Shown one piece after another: positions 10,125 to 23,500 of a stretch of 64,000 nt of DNA. The stretch is from positions 30,599,310 to 30,663,309 of the forward strand of contig NC_068352.1 of assembly GCF_014633365.1 (NCBI RefSeq), in the 5' to 3' direction. The notes under the pieces are model-generated. The model worked only from the letters and a program-made list of their open reading frames with translations, was not told the DNA's origin and made no database searches. Both the position numbers and the translations under genes were made by a program. Numbering within the stretch: position 1 is the stretch's first letter; every line of letters begins with the position of its first letter. Source of the stretch: Diospyros lotus (taxonomy: Eukaryota > Streptophyta > Magnoliopsida > Ericales > Ebenaceae).

Positions 10125-12182
10125 TTAATCGAGGAAAACGGACAATATTGCATAAAATGCATATCTGTTGACACAAACAAAGGAGTATACCCAGTTACCG
10201 GTCACGATTACCATCTTATTTTCAACAATGGAACTTATGTCGGAACTACAAATGACATTCATTTTCCAGCAACTATTTTCAGTTTTAAGACATTTTCGGA
10301 GATAAAGGATTTGCCTCATTCCGATCAAATACCACTGTTTGGTAAAGACACTTTCTTATATACCACTAATATCTTCAATCATTAATTTTTTGTTTTAGAT
10401 GTAATTGGACACGTGGAGTTCAACAACTCAAACATGCAGAATTCCACCACGAGAAAAGGCAACAGAAATTTGAAAATCGTACTTCAAGATCTAAAGTATG
10501 TCCTACTTTCTATCCTACAAACTATAAATATATAAATTTCTTAATCAAACTAATTATTTATTAGTTATGTTCTTTATAGTAAAAATCAACTATCATGCAC
10601 TCTTTGGGAGACCTACACAGATGAGATGCAACAACATCTGCAAGGTGATTGAAATGAGGTGTTGATTGTCATCGCGCAGTTTTGCAAGACCAAATAATTC
10701 AAAGGTCTGTTTCTTAAACTATTTAAGATTTTTTTAATATAATAAGAAACCCTGCAGTTTTGCAAATCCAAATATTTCAAATGTTCGTTTCCTAAACTAT
10801 TTAAGATTTTTTTAATACAATAAGAAACCGTGAAATTTTGCAAGACCAAATATTTCAAAGGTCATTCCTAAATTATTTATAATTTTTTTTAATACAATAA
10901 CAAACCAGAAATGAATCGATTTTGACAGTTTATACTAATACAAATAATTTATTTTTGTGCAGGAACAATTGGAATCTCAAACACGTTTAACACAAGAAAA
11001 CTTTATATTAACACCAATATTCCAGAGATCGTGGAATTGAAAAACAAGTGCAATGTACAATTAGCTTTTGTTTTTAAAAAATTATGTATCAAATCAAAAT
11101 TAAACCTAGACTACCATTTAATGTCTCTATGCTTAATTAAACGTTCAAGTAGATGCCTAATGAATTTCTAATAATTTCAAAATTCAGCCTATATTTTGGC
11201 CAAGAGCAATCGATGCAAATTAGTCAAATTTCAGCATCGTCTAAGCCAACTATCACCAAGAAAATTGAAACTGAAATGTTCAATGTTAGAACTCTACAGG
11301 AAATTGTTGGGAGTGATCAGGTAATTAGTTTAAATGTTAGTATTTTTTTGATTCATGCCTTAATGATTTACAATTCCATTTAATCTAAATCAGAAATTTA
11401 TTTATTTGTTACATTTCTATTACAGGCATAATATGTTTGGGTGCCATGTGTGATCTCTGTAATAATTCCAGAAAGGGGATGGTATTTCATGAGTTGCAAG
11501 AAGTGTGTTCGAAAGGTTAAGGAGGAAGACGAAAAGTGTTATTGTATTCATTGTAAGGAGTACTGCAATGGAGAAATTCGTTATAAGCTTAATATTAATG
11601 TTGTGGATGGAACAGAGTGTGTTACGTTACTTCTTTGGGACACCCAGTCCCGTGAGTTGACTGGAAAAACAATTTGAGAGTTAAAAGACAAAATTGCCAA
11701 GGTAATTTATTTCACTTTTTACTAAAATATTAAAAAGTCATTTCATATGTTACTTAACATTTTTTTTTCATGTTTCATAGGACACAGTTGGAAATGATAC
11801 TGACCCAAAAAAGATTCCCACGGAAATCGAGTGCATTGTTGGTCCAGAATACATTTTCAAAATAAATGTGGACCAAAAAAATGTTGACAAGCAAGATAAT
11901 GTTTATACAGTGGTGAGTGTTTCAAATGATGCTGACTTAATCAAAAGATTTAAATCGACTGATCATATCATTCACATAAGCGATGATAGTGAGAATGGAA
12001 ACAAGGAGACAAATACCACTGAACAGGATTTAGTTTCGGATAAAGAAGTAACGTCTCCTAACAAAACACCAAGGAAGGCTACAAAGGATATTACGAGCAA
12101 AACACAAGTCAATGAAAGTGACTGCGGTTCAATAGCGCTATCTTCTAAGGAACTGAAGAAAGTTAAATTTGAAAAGAATTAA
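10125..12182 (+). pseudogene. Helitron RPA70-like ssDNA-binding protein, decayed
   Basis: The exons read as a replication protein A large-subunit homologue, as carried by plant Helitrons. The first OB-fold piece lies at 10,130-10,340 (PVTGHDYHLIFNNGTYVG) and continues at about 10,398-10,498 with DVIGHVEFNN. A next piece at about 10,580-10,700 has LSCTLWETYTDEMQQHLQ and in-frame stops. Later pieces are TIGISNTFNTRKLYINT (about 10,965) and NVRTLQEIVGSD (about 11,280). The C-terminal zinc-finger OB fold at 11,441-11,677 has paired cysteines in CKKC and CIHC. An acidic/basic tail ends at 12,182. A stop falls after LTGKTI (about 11,675), and the 78-bp repeat at 10,680 duplicates an exon-intron junction. 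RPA normally coats single-stranded DNA; in Helitrons the role is inferred. The N-terminal exon was not found. Confidence 0.75.
10680..10908 (+). repeat. Three-copy 78-bp tandem repeat in RPA gene
   Basis: The unit starts ttttgcaa at 10,680, 10,758 and 10,836. It spans the end of an RPA exon (QFCKTK) and the following intron (ctaaactatttaag, then a T-run and aataagaaacc), so the splice junction has been triplicated. Confidence 0.85.
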
Positions 12183-12599
12183 GTTGTTATATTATTATTA
12201 CTTCGACCTTTTTAATATTTTCTTGTGATTTTTTTAAGTTTATTGGTTATGTCTTTAACATATGACTTTTGATATTGATGTTTAATGAATTGTACTCTTA
12301 TCCAAATAACAATATCTTTCTTTTCTTTATTACTTATGCCCTATATTACTTATGAACCTTATTTTGATAACAAAGTTTAACTTTTTTTTTTACGTCATTT
12401 GGATAGATACACAATAATTTCACAAGGGCAACACAAATATATTTCATTGACTTTAGTAAATACTGTTCAAATATTCTATAATAATATAGAATAACAAATA
12501 TAACATGTTAATATAATATAATTAACATAACATGGTCATTAACGTAACCATGCGACATAACATTTTAATTAATATAATTAATGCAAATATAGAGATATT

Positions 12600-13665
12600 T
12601 TCACGATAAGAAAATGTCTATGTTCAAATTCAGATCCCTTTACGAATTATTTTATGTTCAAATTAAAACACTTTAATGAATAATTATTCTATATTATCGC
12701 GGAATTAACAAATATATATCATCTTAATAAAACCTAATTAGAACGTATAACATATTAAAAAAGGTGTAATATTTTAAATATAATCTAACTAATAACATGT
12801 TAATATAACATAATTAACTATACACGTTAATAATATAAGCATGCACAACATATTAATAAAACCTAATTAATCTCTTGAGTAGTTGGGTTATTAATACGTG
12901 ATATGTATAAACTCAATTAAGGTTTAGTAAATGGACAAATTTTTTGCATTATTCCAAATAAAATAGCTATATATTAATATCCAAGACTCTCCGATTTAAC
13001 ACACCCAACTATCTACTTTTTCTAGATTAATGTAAAACACAATTATTTAATACCATTACTCTCTGATGAATAATTGTTTTAAGTGTTACAGTAATTAACT
13101 TAGTTGAGAACTTTTAGTATTCTACGCATTCTACAAAAATTAAGACCTAAATCTTTAATAAAGTTTATAAACTCCGTATTTTTACGATACGAAAATGTCT
13201 ACGTTCAAATTCAGGACCCTTTACGAATTATTTTATGTTCAAATTAAAACACTTTAATGAATAATTATTCTATATTATCGTGGAATTAACAAATATCCAT
13301 TATCTTAATCAAACCTAACCAGAACGTATAACACATTAAAAAAATTGTAATATTTTAAATATAATCTAACTAATAACATGTTAATATAACATAATTAACA
13401 ATACACCTTAATTATATAAGCATGCATAACATATTAATAAAACCCAATTAATCTCTTGAGTAGTTGGGTTATTAATAGGTGACATGTATGAACTCAATTA
13501 ATGTTTAGTAAATGGACAACTTTTTTGTATTGTTCCAAATAAAATAGCTATTTATTAATATCCAAGACTATTCGATTTAACACACCCAACTATTTACTTT
13601 TCCTAGGTTAATGCAAAACACAATTATTTAATACCATTACTCTTTAATAAAGTTTATAAATTCCA
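12600..13665 (+). repeat. Direct duplication, period 581 bp, in Helitron spacer
   Basis: The sequence from acgata.gaaaatgtct at 12,603 recurs at 13,184. It carries the same blocks: tttatgttcaaatt, taatgaataattattcta, tctcttgagtagttgggtta and acacacccaacta. The second copy has lost about 100 bp near its end. The segment is AT-rich and non-coding, between the two Helitron genes. Confidence 0.85.
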
Positions 13666-14296
13666 ATTCATTTACATACAAAGGCTGTTGCGTCTTCTCT
13701 CTGCATCATCAGTTCTATATTGTACTCTCCTTATCCATTGTTTTCTGTTGTACTTCATACAAAATAGTAGGAAAAATAACATTCCATCTACATGGAAAGT
13801 TATATAAGCAGTTAAGAGATCATCGAAGACGGTGTTCTTCAGGCCACAAAGAGGATTCGCTTGCATAATGCCATTCAACAGGGTAAGCTATATATACCAA
13901 AATTAATAATTTAACATTTTTAGTCTACTGTTATTTTTTTGAAAAAAATTTGACCTATATTGTTATTAAAATTAGAGACAGTTTAGTGTCATTGTATTTA
14001 TTCAGCAACGATGTTATTTCTTCTATTCTATTCTAAGTAGAAAAAAAAAAATAAGTGACTTGCAAAGTTGATTGTAAATTTTTTATTGGGTCAGAATATA
14101 AAAACATAAAAACACCAAATTATTCTCACATTAATTTTTTGGTATTTTAATTCTTTCAGACCTTTGCACACCAATGCATGCCCAAATGGACTTAGCTCTT
14201 TCGCAACTTGTGTCGCATTCAGGAAGAGCAGGTCTATGTCAATCGAATGGACAACAGAGGCCATTCTCCAACATAACAAATGGTACTATATATTTT

Positions 14297-14745
14297 TGAT
14301 GTGGCATCAACTGAAATTACTAGAATACCCTTACGCTCCGATAGTCTCACCTTCCACGCGGACCACCTGAGAGACCGACACGTGGCAAGTCAACACTCCG
14401 GAGCGGAGCCCGGGAAATCCGGGCCGAACCGCAAGACCCGTTCCAGCTTGACCGGGATTCTCGGGGGTCGTGCCCGCTCGTCTCGGGTACCCCAAAACGG
14501 TTTCGCCTATAAAAGACAAGGACTCTCGCCAGGTATAGACAAGCTCTACAGCTCTCCCACTTACTACTACTTGCTTCACTCTACTGATTTGAGCGTCGGA
14601 GTCCACCCCGGGGGATCCGAGCCCCGGCCCTCCATTGTCTTGCAGGTCCTACACCCGAGGTCCGACATCCCCAAGTCCGAGGTTCCATTCCCGAGGTCCA
14701 GTCGCAGAGGTGGCACGTGGTGGTCGATCCCAAAAACCATCATCA
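14297..14745 (+). mobile_element. Solo LTR with intact 5-bp target duplication
   Basis: 449 bp starting TGATGTGGC and ending ACCATCATCA, flanked by ATTTT (14,292-14,296 and 14,746-14,750). The third exon-block copy (around 17,075-17,090) gives the empty site tatatattttgaatgg, confirming the insertion boundaries. It is GC-rich against an AT-rich host, with cctataaaag at about 14,507 as a likely TATA box and a gagcgtcggag stretch near its 3' end. That stretch recurs in the LTRs of the 26.7-30.3 and 42.6-45.9 kb elements, so the families are probably related. It sits in an intron of the Rep-helicase exon block. Confidence 0.9.
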
Positions 14746-15649
14746 ATTTTGAATGAAAGAAAAATAAAATTTTTAATCAATAATTTTTGTTTACAAAATC
14801 TAATTAAATTTATTTCTCTTAGATACTAGACATCAATTGTTTGGGAGTCAGTTTAGGCAACATTTAGCCGGCGACATGCCATCAAATGAATATCGTGGGA
14901 GTAGATCATTGCATTTGCTGGGGTCAAAAAAACACACATTTGGAATAAAGTCTACTCTACCGTTCATATTAAACGTAACTACATATGATCAAATTACTAC
15001 CACTCCATTGTTGCCCAACTCAGGTAATATTACAATTTTCTTTTATCTTCTCTATTTCATAAGATATATATATATTTTGTTTCATTCATAGATATGTGTA
15101 TACAACCTGTGTTTTTCATCTTATAATCCAAAAATAACATAAAATTAAAGATGCTACAATAATAAATTATTTTCATGTCTCAAGCATGACTATTGTTACT
15201 GCATAAAAATGACAACTATATTTATATTTATATATATATATATATAATTTATTACGACAACCTATAATTTACAGCTTTCTTAATTAATTGGGTCTTGACT
15301 TTTAATTTAATAATGTATTAAATTTCTTAATTACAACCATAATATTTCATTAATTTGTGTTAAGTGTAATATTGTTTTTTTAAAATGCACTACATAAATA
15401 ATAAAAACTAAAACGCATTATTTTGATGTTTTTTGTGTATTCGCTTGCAAAATGCCATTCAACAAGGTAAGCTATACCAAAATTAATAATTTAAAATTTT
15501 TAGTCTACTGTTATTTTTTTGAAAAAAATTTGACCTATATTGTTATTAAAATTAGAGGCAGTTTAGTGTCATTGTATTTATTCAGCAACGATGTTATTTT
15601 TTCTATTCTATTCTAAGCAAAAAAAAAACTGACTTGCAAATCTGATGAG

Positions 15650-16290
15650 TGAAGTTGAGAAGTAGAGTGGTTCTATGGATCACAAATTATTGGGGATACA
15701 AATTAGACTCATGGGGAAAAAATAAATTAACTTAGGCATTAAACGGTATATACGAAAAACAAAAAAGTTGCATAAACTTTTTAATCATATGTAGTTACAC
15801 AGGCATTAACGTAGACATTAAACGCGAGCATTAAATGCAATGTTCAACATGTCCAACGTGAAATCGGTGGTGTAGAATGTATTTGCCACACAAAAAAAAA
15901 AAAAATGCAGTCCGAAGTATTTTTTTTTTTCTGATTTACCGAGTATTTTTTCTGAGTGCATATATATATAGGGTTGAGTTGTTGCTTTAGTAAATGTTTT
16001 GAATTGATTAAAGACAGTGAGTTTTCCAAAGTATATAGAGACCAATGATTTAGTTTTTCGGTGGAACACAAATTATTGAGGATACAAATTAGATTCATGG
16101 GGAAAAAATAAATTAATGCAGGCATTAAACGGTGTATACGAAAAAACAAAAAAGTTGCGTAAACTTTTTGATTATATGTAGTTACATAAGCATTAACGCA
16201 GGCATTAAACGCGTGCATTAAATGCAATATTCAACATGTCCAATGTGAAATCGGTGGTGTAAAATGTATTTATCACAAAAAAAAAAAAAA
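15650..16290 (-). repeat. Two inverted units of the 380-bp satellite
   Basis: The reverse complement of the 7.6-9.86 kb unit occurs twice. The landmark ggtggtgtagaatgtattt is at about 15,866 and a diverged form at about 16,252 (period about 385). Both carry the same internal blocks in reverse order. They replace the second and third exons in the middle copy of the Rep exon block. Confidence 0.85.
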
Positions 16291-17555
16291 TACATTTTGA
16301 AGTATACAACCTGTTTTTTTCATTCAAACATGTGTGTATACAACCTATTTTTTTCATCTTATAATCCAAAAACAACATAAGATTAAAGATGCTACAATAA
16401 TAAATTATTTTCATGTCCCAAGTATGACTATTGTTACTGCATAAAAATGACAACTATATTTATATTTATATAATTTATTACGACAACCTATAATTTACAG
16501 CTTTCCTAATTAATTGGTCTTGACTTTTAATTTAATAATATTTTAAATTTCTTAATTACAACCATAATATTTCATTAATTTGTATTAAGTGTAATATTGT
16601 TTTTTTAAAATGCACTACATAAATAATAAAAACTAAAACGCATTATTTTGATGTTTTATATGTATTCGCTTGCAAAATGCCATTCAACAAGGTAAGCTAT
16701 ACCAAAATTAATAATTTAAAATTTTTAGTCTATTGTTATTTTTTTGAAATTTTTTTGACCTATATTGTTATTAAAATTAGAGGCAAGTTAGTGTCATTGT
16801 ATTTATTTCTATTCTATTCTAAGCAAAAAAAAAAAAAATAAATAAGTGAATTGCAAAGCTGATTGTAAATTTCTTATTGGGTCAAAATATAAAAACATAA
16901 AACACCAAATTATTCTCACCTTAAATTTTTGGTATTTTAATTCTTTCAGACCTTCGCATGCCAATGCACGCCCAAATCAACTCAACTCTTTTGCAACCTG
17001 TGTCGCATTCAAGAAGAGCATGTTTATGTCAACTGAATGAACAGCAGAGGCCATTCTCCAACATAACAAATGGTACTATATATTTTGAATGGAAGAAAAA
17101 TAAAATTCTTAATCAATAATTTTTGTTCACAAAATCTAATTAAATTTATTTCTCTTAGATATTAGACATCAAATGTTTGGGAGTCAGTTTACACAACATT
17201 TAACGGGCGACATACCATCAAATGAACATCATGGGAGTAGATCGTTACATTTACTAGGGTTGGGAAAACACACAGTTGGAATAAAGTCTACTCTACCATC
17301 CATATCGGGCGTAACTACATATGATCAAATTATTACCACTCTATTGTTGCCCAAATCAGGTAATATTACAATTTTCTTTTATCTTCACTATTTCGTAATA
17401 ACAAAATAACAATAATTTTATTATATTTTAATGCCTTAGCAAAATAACAATAATTTTATTATATTTCCATTTATATAAATATTATTTACAAAATTTAGTA
17501 CGAAACAAATTTGGAATTTTTTATTAAATAATTTTTCTTGACAATTTTTTCATCA

Positions 17556-20404
17556 GAATATGAAGATTTTGGAGATCTGACTTTTAAGTGCGAGTTCTGT
17601 GCGGCAATTTTTTGGTTTGAGGAAAGATTGGATAAACGTTATAAAACATGTCGGTCCCCAAAGTTCTCTTTGTGTTGCACTCATGGAAAGGTTGTGCTTC
17701 CATGTATGCCTGATCCCCCGCAAGTGTTTAAAGATTTGTTTTATGGCCATGATGAGAGGAGCAAACATTTTCGTGAAAACATCCGATCATACAACATGAT
17801 GTTTTCTTTTACATCTGTGGGAAGGAAGATAGATTCTCAAATCAACGATGAAAGATCTGCTCTTATTTTCATTTTACACGGAGAGAATTACCATTCTATT
17901 GGGAGTTTATTGCCTGTAGAAGGATCGGCTCCTAAGTTTGCTCAACTTTACATTTATGATGTGGAGAATGAAGTTGAAAATAGAATCCGATCAGTGAGGT
18001 ATGCATTTTTAATGTGCAACGATACTTTTTTTTTTAATTTTTTACTGTATGAATACGTCAAGATCCTGTTTTATAAAATAAAAATCAATTTTTTTATTGT
18101 GCAGAAGGTCAGTAGTTGGTCACACTTTGCATGAGGATATTGTGTTTGATCTAAAATAGATGCTTGATGTGCATAATGTTCTTGTGCAATCTTTTAGAAT
18201 GGTGACAGCAAGGATACGTCAAGGTGAAGTTGGAAATGTTCAGTTGAAACTCATTGGTAAGAGGGACGAGGATGGTAGAAGATATAACATGCCTGATGTT
18301 AAAGAAGTTGCTGCTTTAATAGTTGGAGATTTTGAAACATTTCCAGGTGCTCGAGACATTGTAGTCGAAACTCGATCCGGATTACTTAAACGCATTAATG
18401 AGTTAAATGTGTCGTATATGGGGTTGCAATATCCATTGCTTTTCCTTTACGGTCAGGATGGCTATGGAGCTGACATTCCATTGAGTGGTTCAAGATCTAA
18501 GTCATCTGGTGCGCGAAAGAAATTGATTATGAGGGAATTTTTTGCATATAGAATTATGGAGAGAGATTGTGAGTCCTCGAATTTTTATTTTCCAAAAGGT
18601 TATTTCAACAATTTTTGGTTGATGCATATTCAATGGTGGAATCATCACGATTGGCGTATATTAGGTTTCACCAAAAGGAGTTGAGGTGTGAGGTATTCAA
18701 AGGCTTGGAAGAGGCCTTAGTTAGAGGTGATGCAGATCCTGCATCATTAGGGAAGAGAGTATACTTGCCTTCTACATTTACAGGGGGTCCACGATATATG
18801 ATCAACTGTTACTAGGATGCGATGGCTATATGCAGATGGGCTGAATACCCAAATTTGTTCATTACATTCACATGTTGAAATGGCCAAAAATTGTTCATTT
18901 TTTGGATAAGATCGAGGGGATTGAAGGCTGAAGATCGTCTTGATATACTTTGTAGAGTATTCAAGACTAAGTTGGATTTTTTGATGAGAGACTTACGACG
19001 TGATAAAATTTGTGGCCCAGTGAGAGCAGGTACGTAGTCATGTTTATTAAATTCTAGGCATTTTATTCTTATGACAATTGCCGTTATCATTAATACAGAA
19101 AAATACAATGTATACAGTAAAATACAATGTTTATTAATTTTTGATCTACTTTTTTTTTCCCACAGCAATGTATACAATCGAATTTCAGAAACGTGGTTTG
19201 CCCCATGCCCACATACTTTTATTCTTGAACCAGGAAGCTAGAAATCCTACTGGAGATGATATTGACAAAATAATTTCTGCTGAAATACCCGATCAATTAA
19301 GTGATCCTCATTATTATGCAGCAGTTAGAGATTTCATGATACATGGTTCATGCGGTGTACTACGGCAGAACTCTCCATGTATGGCCAATGGTCGTTGCAG
19401 TAAACATTATCCAAAGAAATTCAATGCCTCCACTATTGTTGATGAAGATGGGTACCCGATATATATGCTTCATGACAATAGGAGGACCGTTAACAAAAAT
19501 GGTATTGATCTAGACAATCGATTTGTAGTGCCACACAATCGACAACTTCTTATAAAGTATGGTGCTCACATTAACGTTGAATAGTGTAATCAATCCAGAT
19601 CTATTAAGTACCTATTTAAATGTGTGCATAAAGGTCATGACCGTGTCACTACAAGTTTCTACCAAAGTGTTGACAAAGATAGGAACAAGAAAGAGGTTGA
19701 TGAAATCAAGATATACTATAATTGCAGATATATTTCACCTTGTGAGGCTACTTGGTGAATATTTGGGTTCGACATTCATTTCAGGGATCCTCCAGTTGAG
19801 CATCTGTCTTTTCATCTCCCTAATCAACAGAGTGTTATATTTTCAGATTATGACCCAATTCAAAATGTTATGAATCGTCCAACTATTAGACACAGTATGT
19901 TCACTGAATAGATGGAAGCAAACAAAAAGTACGAATGGGCTAGGGAGCTTACATATGTTGAGTTTCTAACAAAGTTTGTTTGGAATAATAGTGGCAGAGA
20001 GTGGCAACCAAGGAAAAAAGGCTTTTCAATAGGGCAAATGTTCTATGTTGCTCTTGGTATCGGAGAACTCTATTAGTTGAGAACTTTGTTGAATATTGTT
20101 CGCGACGCTACAACATATCATGATATCAAGACTGTCAATGGTGTGGTATATAGTTCATTCAGGGATGCATGTTATGCTTTGGGGTTACTAAATGATGACA
20201 AAGAGTATATAGATGGCATAGTGGAAGCAAGTCAGTGGGGGACAACACATTCTCTTAGAAACCTTTTTGCAACATTGTTGACATCAGATTCGTTGTCCCG
20301 ACCTGAATATGTTTGGAGCAAGTGTTGGCGGTACCTGTCAGACGACATACTCTATAGGCGTCGTAGTGTCCTGGGTCATGCAAGTAATTTTTATATTAAA
20401 CAAA
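17556..20404 (+). pseudogene. Helitron Rep (HUH endonuclease) half, decayed
   Basis: This is the N-terminal Helitron-like and Rep region of the transposase. It opens with the zinc-finger-like CEFCAAIFWFEERLDKRY, then KFSLCCTHGKVVLPCMP, SKHFRENIRSYNMMF and FAQLYIYDVENEVENR. After an intron come the segments at 18,104-18,680 (GLLKRINELNVSYMGLQYPL). A frameshift near 18,600 moves the frame to LVDAYSMVESSRLAYIR and LPSTFTGGPRYMINCY, followed by stops. At 19,168 the HUH motif is intact: EFQKRGLPHAHILLF. The tyrosine motif region reads IKYLFKCVHKGHDRV; the second position, usually Tyr, is Cys. Further stops are near 19,582, 19,738, 19,908 and 20,073. The product would nick and rejoin DNA for rolling-circle transposition; this copy cannot make it. 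Confidence 0.85.
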
Positions 20405-20587
20405 TATAGTAATAAATTATACTCATTTTTTAAAAAATATTTTCGTTATTAAAAGCATAACGTTGAGTGACTTTGATAAAAATTTGTTTTGATGCCATTT
20501 TTGTTACATCATTTTATAAACAAATCTTCAGTTGACAGATAATGAAATTCAAAGTTATGCTTTGTTGGAAATTGAAAAACTATTACA

Positions 20588-23500
20588 AGGGATAAGAGTC
20601 TCCGTGAGTTTGATGGAATGCCATTTCCTGACGATGTTGATGAATTGGTGTCTGGAAATAGGCTTATATATGATGAGCTATCGTATGATAGGAAAAAATT
20701 GACAGAGGATCATCAAAACTATGTCAACCAATTGACTGATGAGCAAAGATATGCTTACGACAGAATAATGCATGTTGTGGATAATGATGAAGGAGGTGTG
20801 CTCTTTTTGAAAGGTTTTGGAGGAATTGAGAAGACCTTTGTATGGAAAACACTCTCTTTTGGAATTCGATTGAAAGGAGATATAGTGCTAAATGTTGCAT
20901 CAAGTGGTATTGCGTCACTTTTGTTGTAATACCCTAAGACATCAAGAATAAATAATTTGGTATTTAGACCCTAGAAAAATTATTGGAATTGTGGTATTTA
21001 TTGGCAAGGTATATTTATATTGTAAATAAATTTAGTTATATCAAATTATATTATGTATTTAGGATAGTTAAATACATTGCATAAATATATAGCTTAAAAA
21101 TGATTAAAATAAAATATATACCAGAAATTATGTATTGAGATTTTTTTTCTACTGTTATAGGTATATTATATATGATGTGTATATATGTATATGTATATAT
21201 ATATATAAAAGGGCAAAAAATAAAAAAAAATCAGAGCAGGCACGCGGCCATGCTCTGGCCGCACCTGCAACCAAGAAATCAAAGGTGAGGGGGAGGGCCC
21301 CAATGGTCGTCAGAATGGCCTTCAGGACGCATGGCCGCCCTTGATGGGACAAGTCACGTCAAGTTTGGGCTATAAATAGCCGAGTTCGAGCGAGACTATT
21401 CATCAGAAATCTTTTACTTCAAAGATCGGGTATTTGGGGTAGCAGTTGAGAGATTGGTGAGTAGGGTTTTGGTCCTTGAGTTGTGGGCAAACTTTCTGGT
21501 GAATTTGGTGGCCAACGGAGCAGAGGAAGCGGTGGATCTGGCCTCGCCAAAAAATCGCGCAAGTCACTGGAGCCACGCCTTCAAACGGGAAATCGAGGTA
21601 CTTTTAGTGTTTTTTTCTAAAATTTAAGACTATATTTGGGTCTGGGAGGTTGGTTTTAGGGGGGATAAGGTCTCGTTTTGAAGCTCGGGAGCTCAGGGGG
21701 TTCGCCGGTGGCGAAGTAGCCACCAGAGAAGAAGAACCAGATCGGGTGTGTGGCTGCACGCTCCCGCGAGTGAGAAAACGAGAAAAGAAAATAAAGAAAA
21801 GAAAATGAAAGAAAAGTAAAGAAAGGAAAAATAAAAAGAAAATAAATGAAATTTTGCAAAAATTTCAGAAAATCTAGAATTTTGTTTATGCCTTATTTTG
21901 TGAAAAAATTTCTGAAAAATGCTAAATTAATTATTTATTTAAATAGTTTTTCTATTATGGAAATAAGGAAAAAAAGGAATTTAATTTGAAAAATTCCAAG
22001 AAAATTTCAGAAGGCTAGAAATATTATTTAAGGAATATTAGTAAAGAGAAAGTGGGTTATATGAAATTCTAGATAATTATTATGAAATTTTGAGGAAATA
22101 AGACTTAGAAAATAAAGAAAAAAACTTAGAAATTATGAGAAATAGTGAATTAATATTTTAGAAATTCATTGAATGTTTTAGGAATCCTTGGGGCAAGAGG
22201 ATTGGGAAATAGCCCGCTCGATACGCTTATTGAGGTCGACACGCTTCTCGAGGTAATTTAGTAGTAAGTGTACCTGTACGAATTAGCAAGGTTATAAATG
22301 ATTATGTCTAAACCCCGATATTCGGGAATGCTTACATCATATTGACATGTTCTGGTATGCACCCATCACGTAGACTGCACATATGACATGCTATGAAATA
22401 CATATGTACACGTTGATATCATTGATCACATGCATTGAGGCCGTAGGTAGTACGAACTAGCATCGCTACTTTATCAAGGGTTCCCCCAGACACCCCAGCT
22501 TCGAAAGAGGTGGCCGTAAGAATGGTAGGTAGTATGAGGGATGCAGTTGACACCTACGATGAGTAAGACATTGCATACACACATGATATAGCATTATGTA
22601 CCCTTAGATGGTTCATCATCTAATTTGGGTGTTGTCCCTAGAATATTCAACCTTCCAGTTGGGACTTGCAATGATGGTACGGAAGTCGAAGATCTGTAGT
22701 GACATAAGTCGTCAAGAAATGAGCAAATGTGCCATGTTATGTTGTAATATGAAGATTTCAAGAAATATGTACGTTTTAATTTATCTTTAGAAGCTTATGT
22801 ATCAACTTTGTAAGGAATGCTATGTTCAGTTATTTATGTATGTAATTCTATGAGCAGGTTCGATTTCAGCTTCCACTTTATAAGATTGTATTTATCTCTA
22901 GTGTATAAAATATTTCGTCAAGCACTAGATAGGTCTAAGGGAATTTCAAGAATAATGTAATGAAAAAAAAAATAAGACCCAAATTTCCTAAGACATAACA
23001 CACCCTGAGTAGTTGGGCTGTTACATTTGTTACCAAAGGGTCGTACAGCTCATTCTAGATTTTCCATTCCCCTAAACCCCACTGAAGACTCCACGTGTAA
23101 TATTAGACAAGGGAGTCCACTAGCAAAATTGATAGCAAAAACGAAGCTAATAATCTGGGATAAGGCTCCTATGATGCATAGATATTGCTTTGAAGCCTTG
23201 GACAAAACCATGAGAGATGTGTTAAGGTCCGCCATTAATGATAGCAATGATAAACCTTTTGGAGGAAAAACAATCGTGTTTGGTGGTGATTTTCATCAAA
23301 TTTTGCCTGTTATTCCAAAAGGTAGCAGACAAGACGTTGTTCATGCCACTATCAATTCATCGTACTTATGGACACATTGTGTGATTTTGAAGCTGACAAA
23401 AAACATGAGGCTTCAGAGTTCTGTCAATTGTCATGATGTGCACGAACTAAAAGATTTCTCTGACTGACTTTGCAATATTGGAGATGGGAAAATTGGTCGA

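Larger units (their letters stand above)
13855..17370 (+). repeat. Partly triplicated 5' exon block of the Rep-helicase gene
   Basis: A small exon (tgccattcaaca.ggtaagc) with its intron occurs at about 13,866, 15,451 and 16,678. The next exon occurs at about 14,159-14,281 and 16,948-17,071, encoding HAQMDLALSQLVSHS and HAQINSTLLQPVSHS respectively. A third exon occurs at about 14,830-15,024 and 17,165-17,360 (FGSQF.QHL.GD.PSNE). The intervening spacer (cttataatccaaaaa to cattaatttgt) occurs at about 15,118-15,360 and 16,358-16,580. In the middle copy the second and third exons are missing and two inverted satellite units stand in their place. The reading frame is conserved between copies, which supports these as real coding exons. 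Confidence 0.75.
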
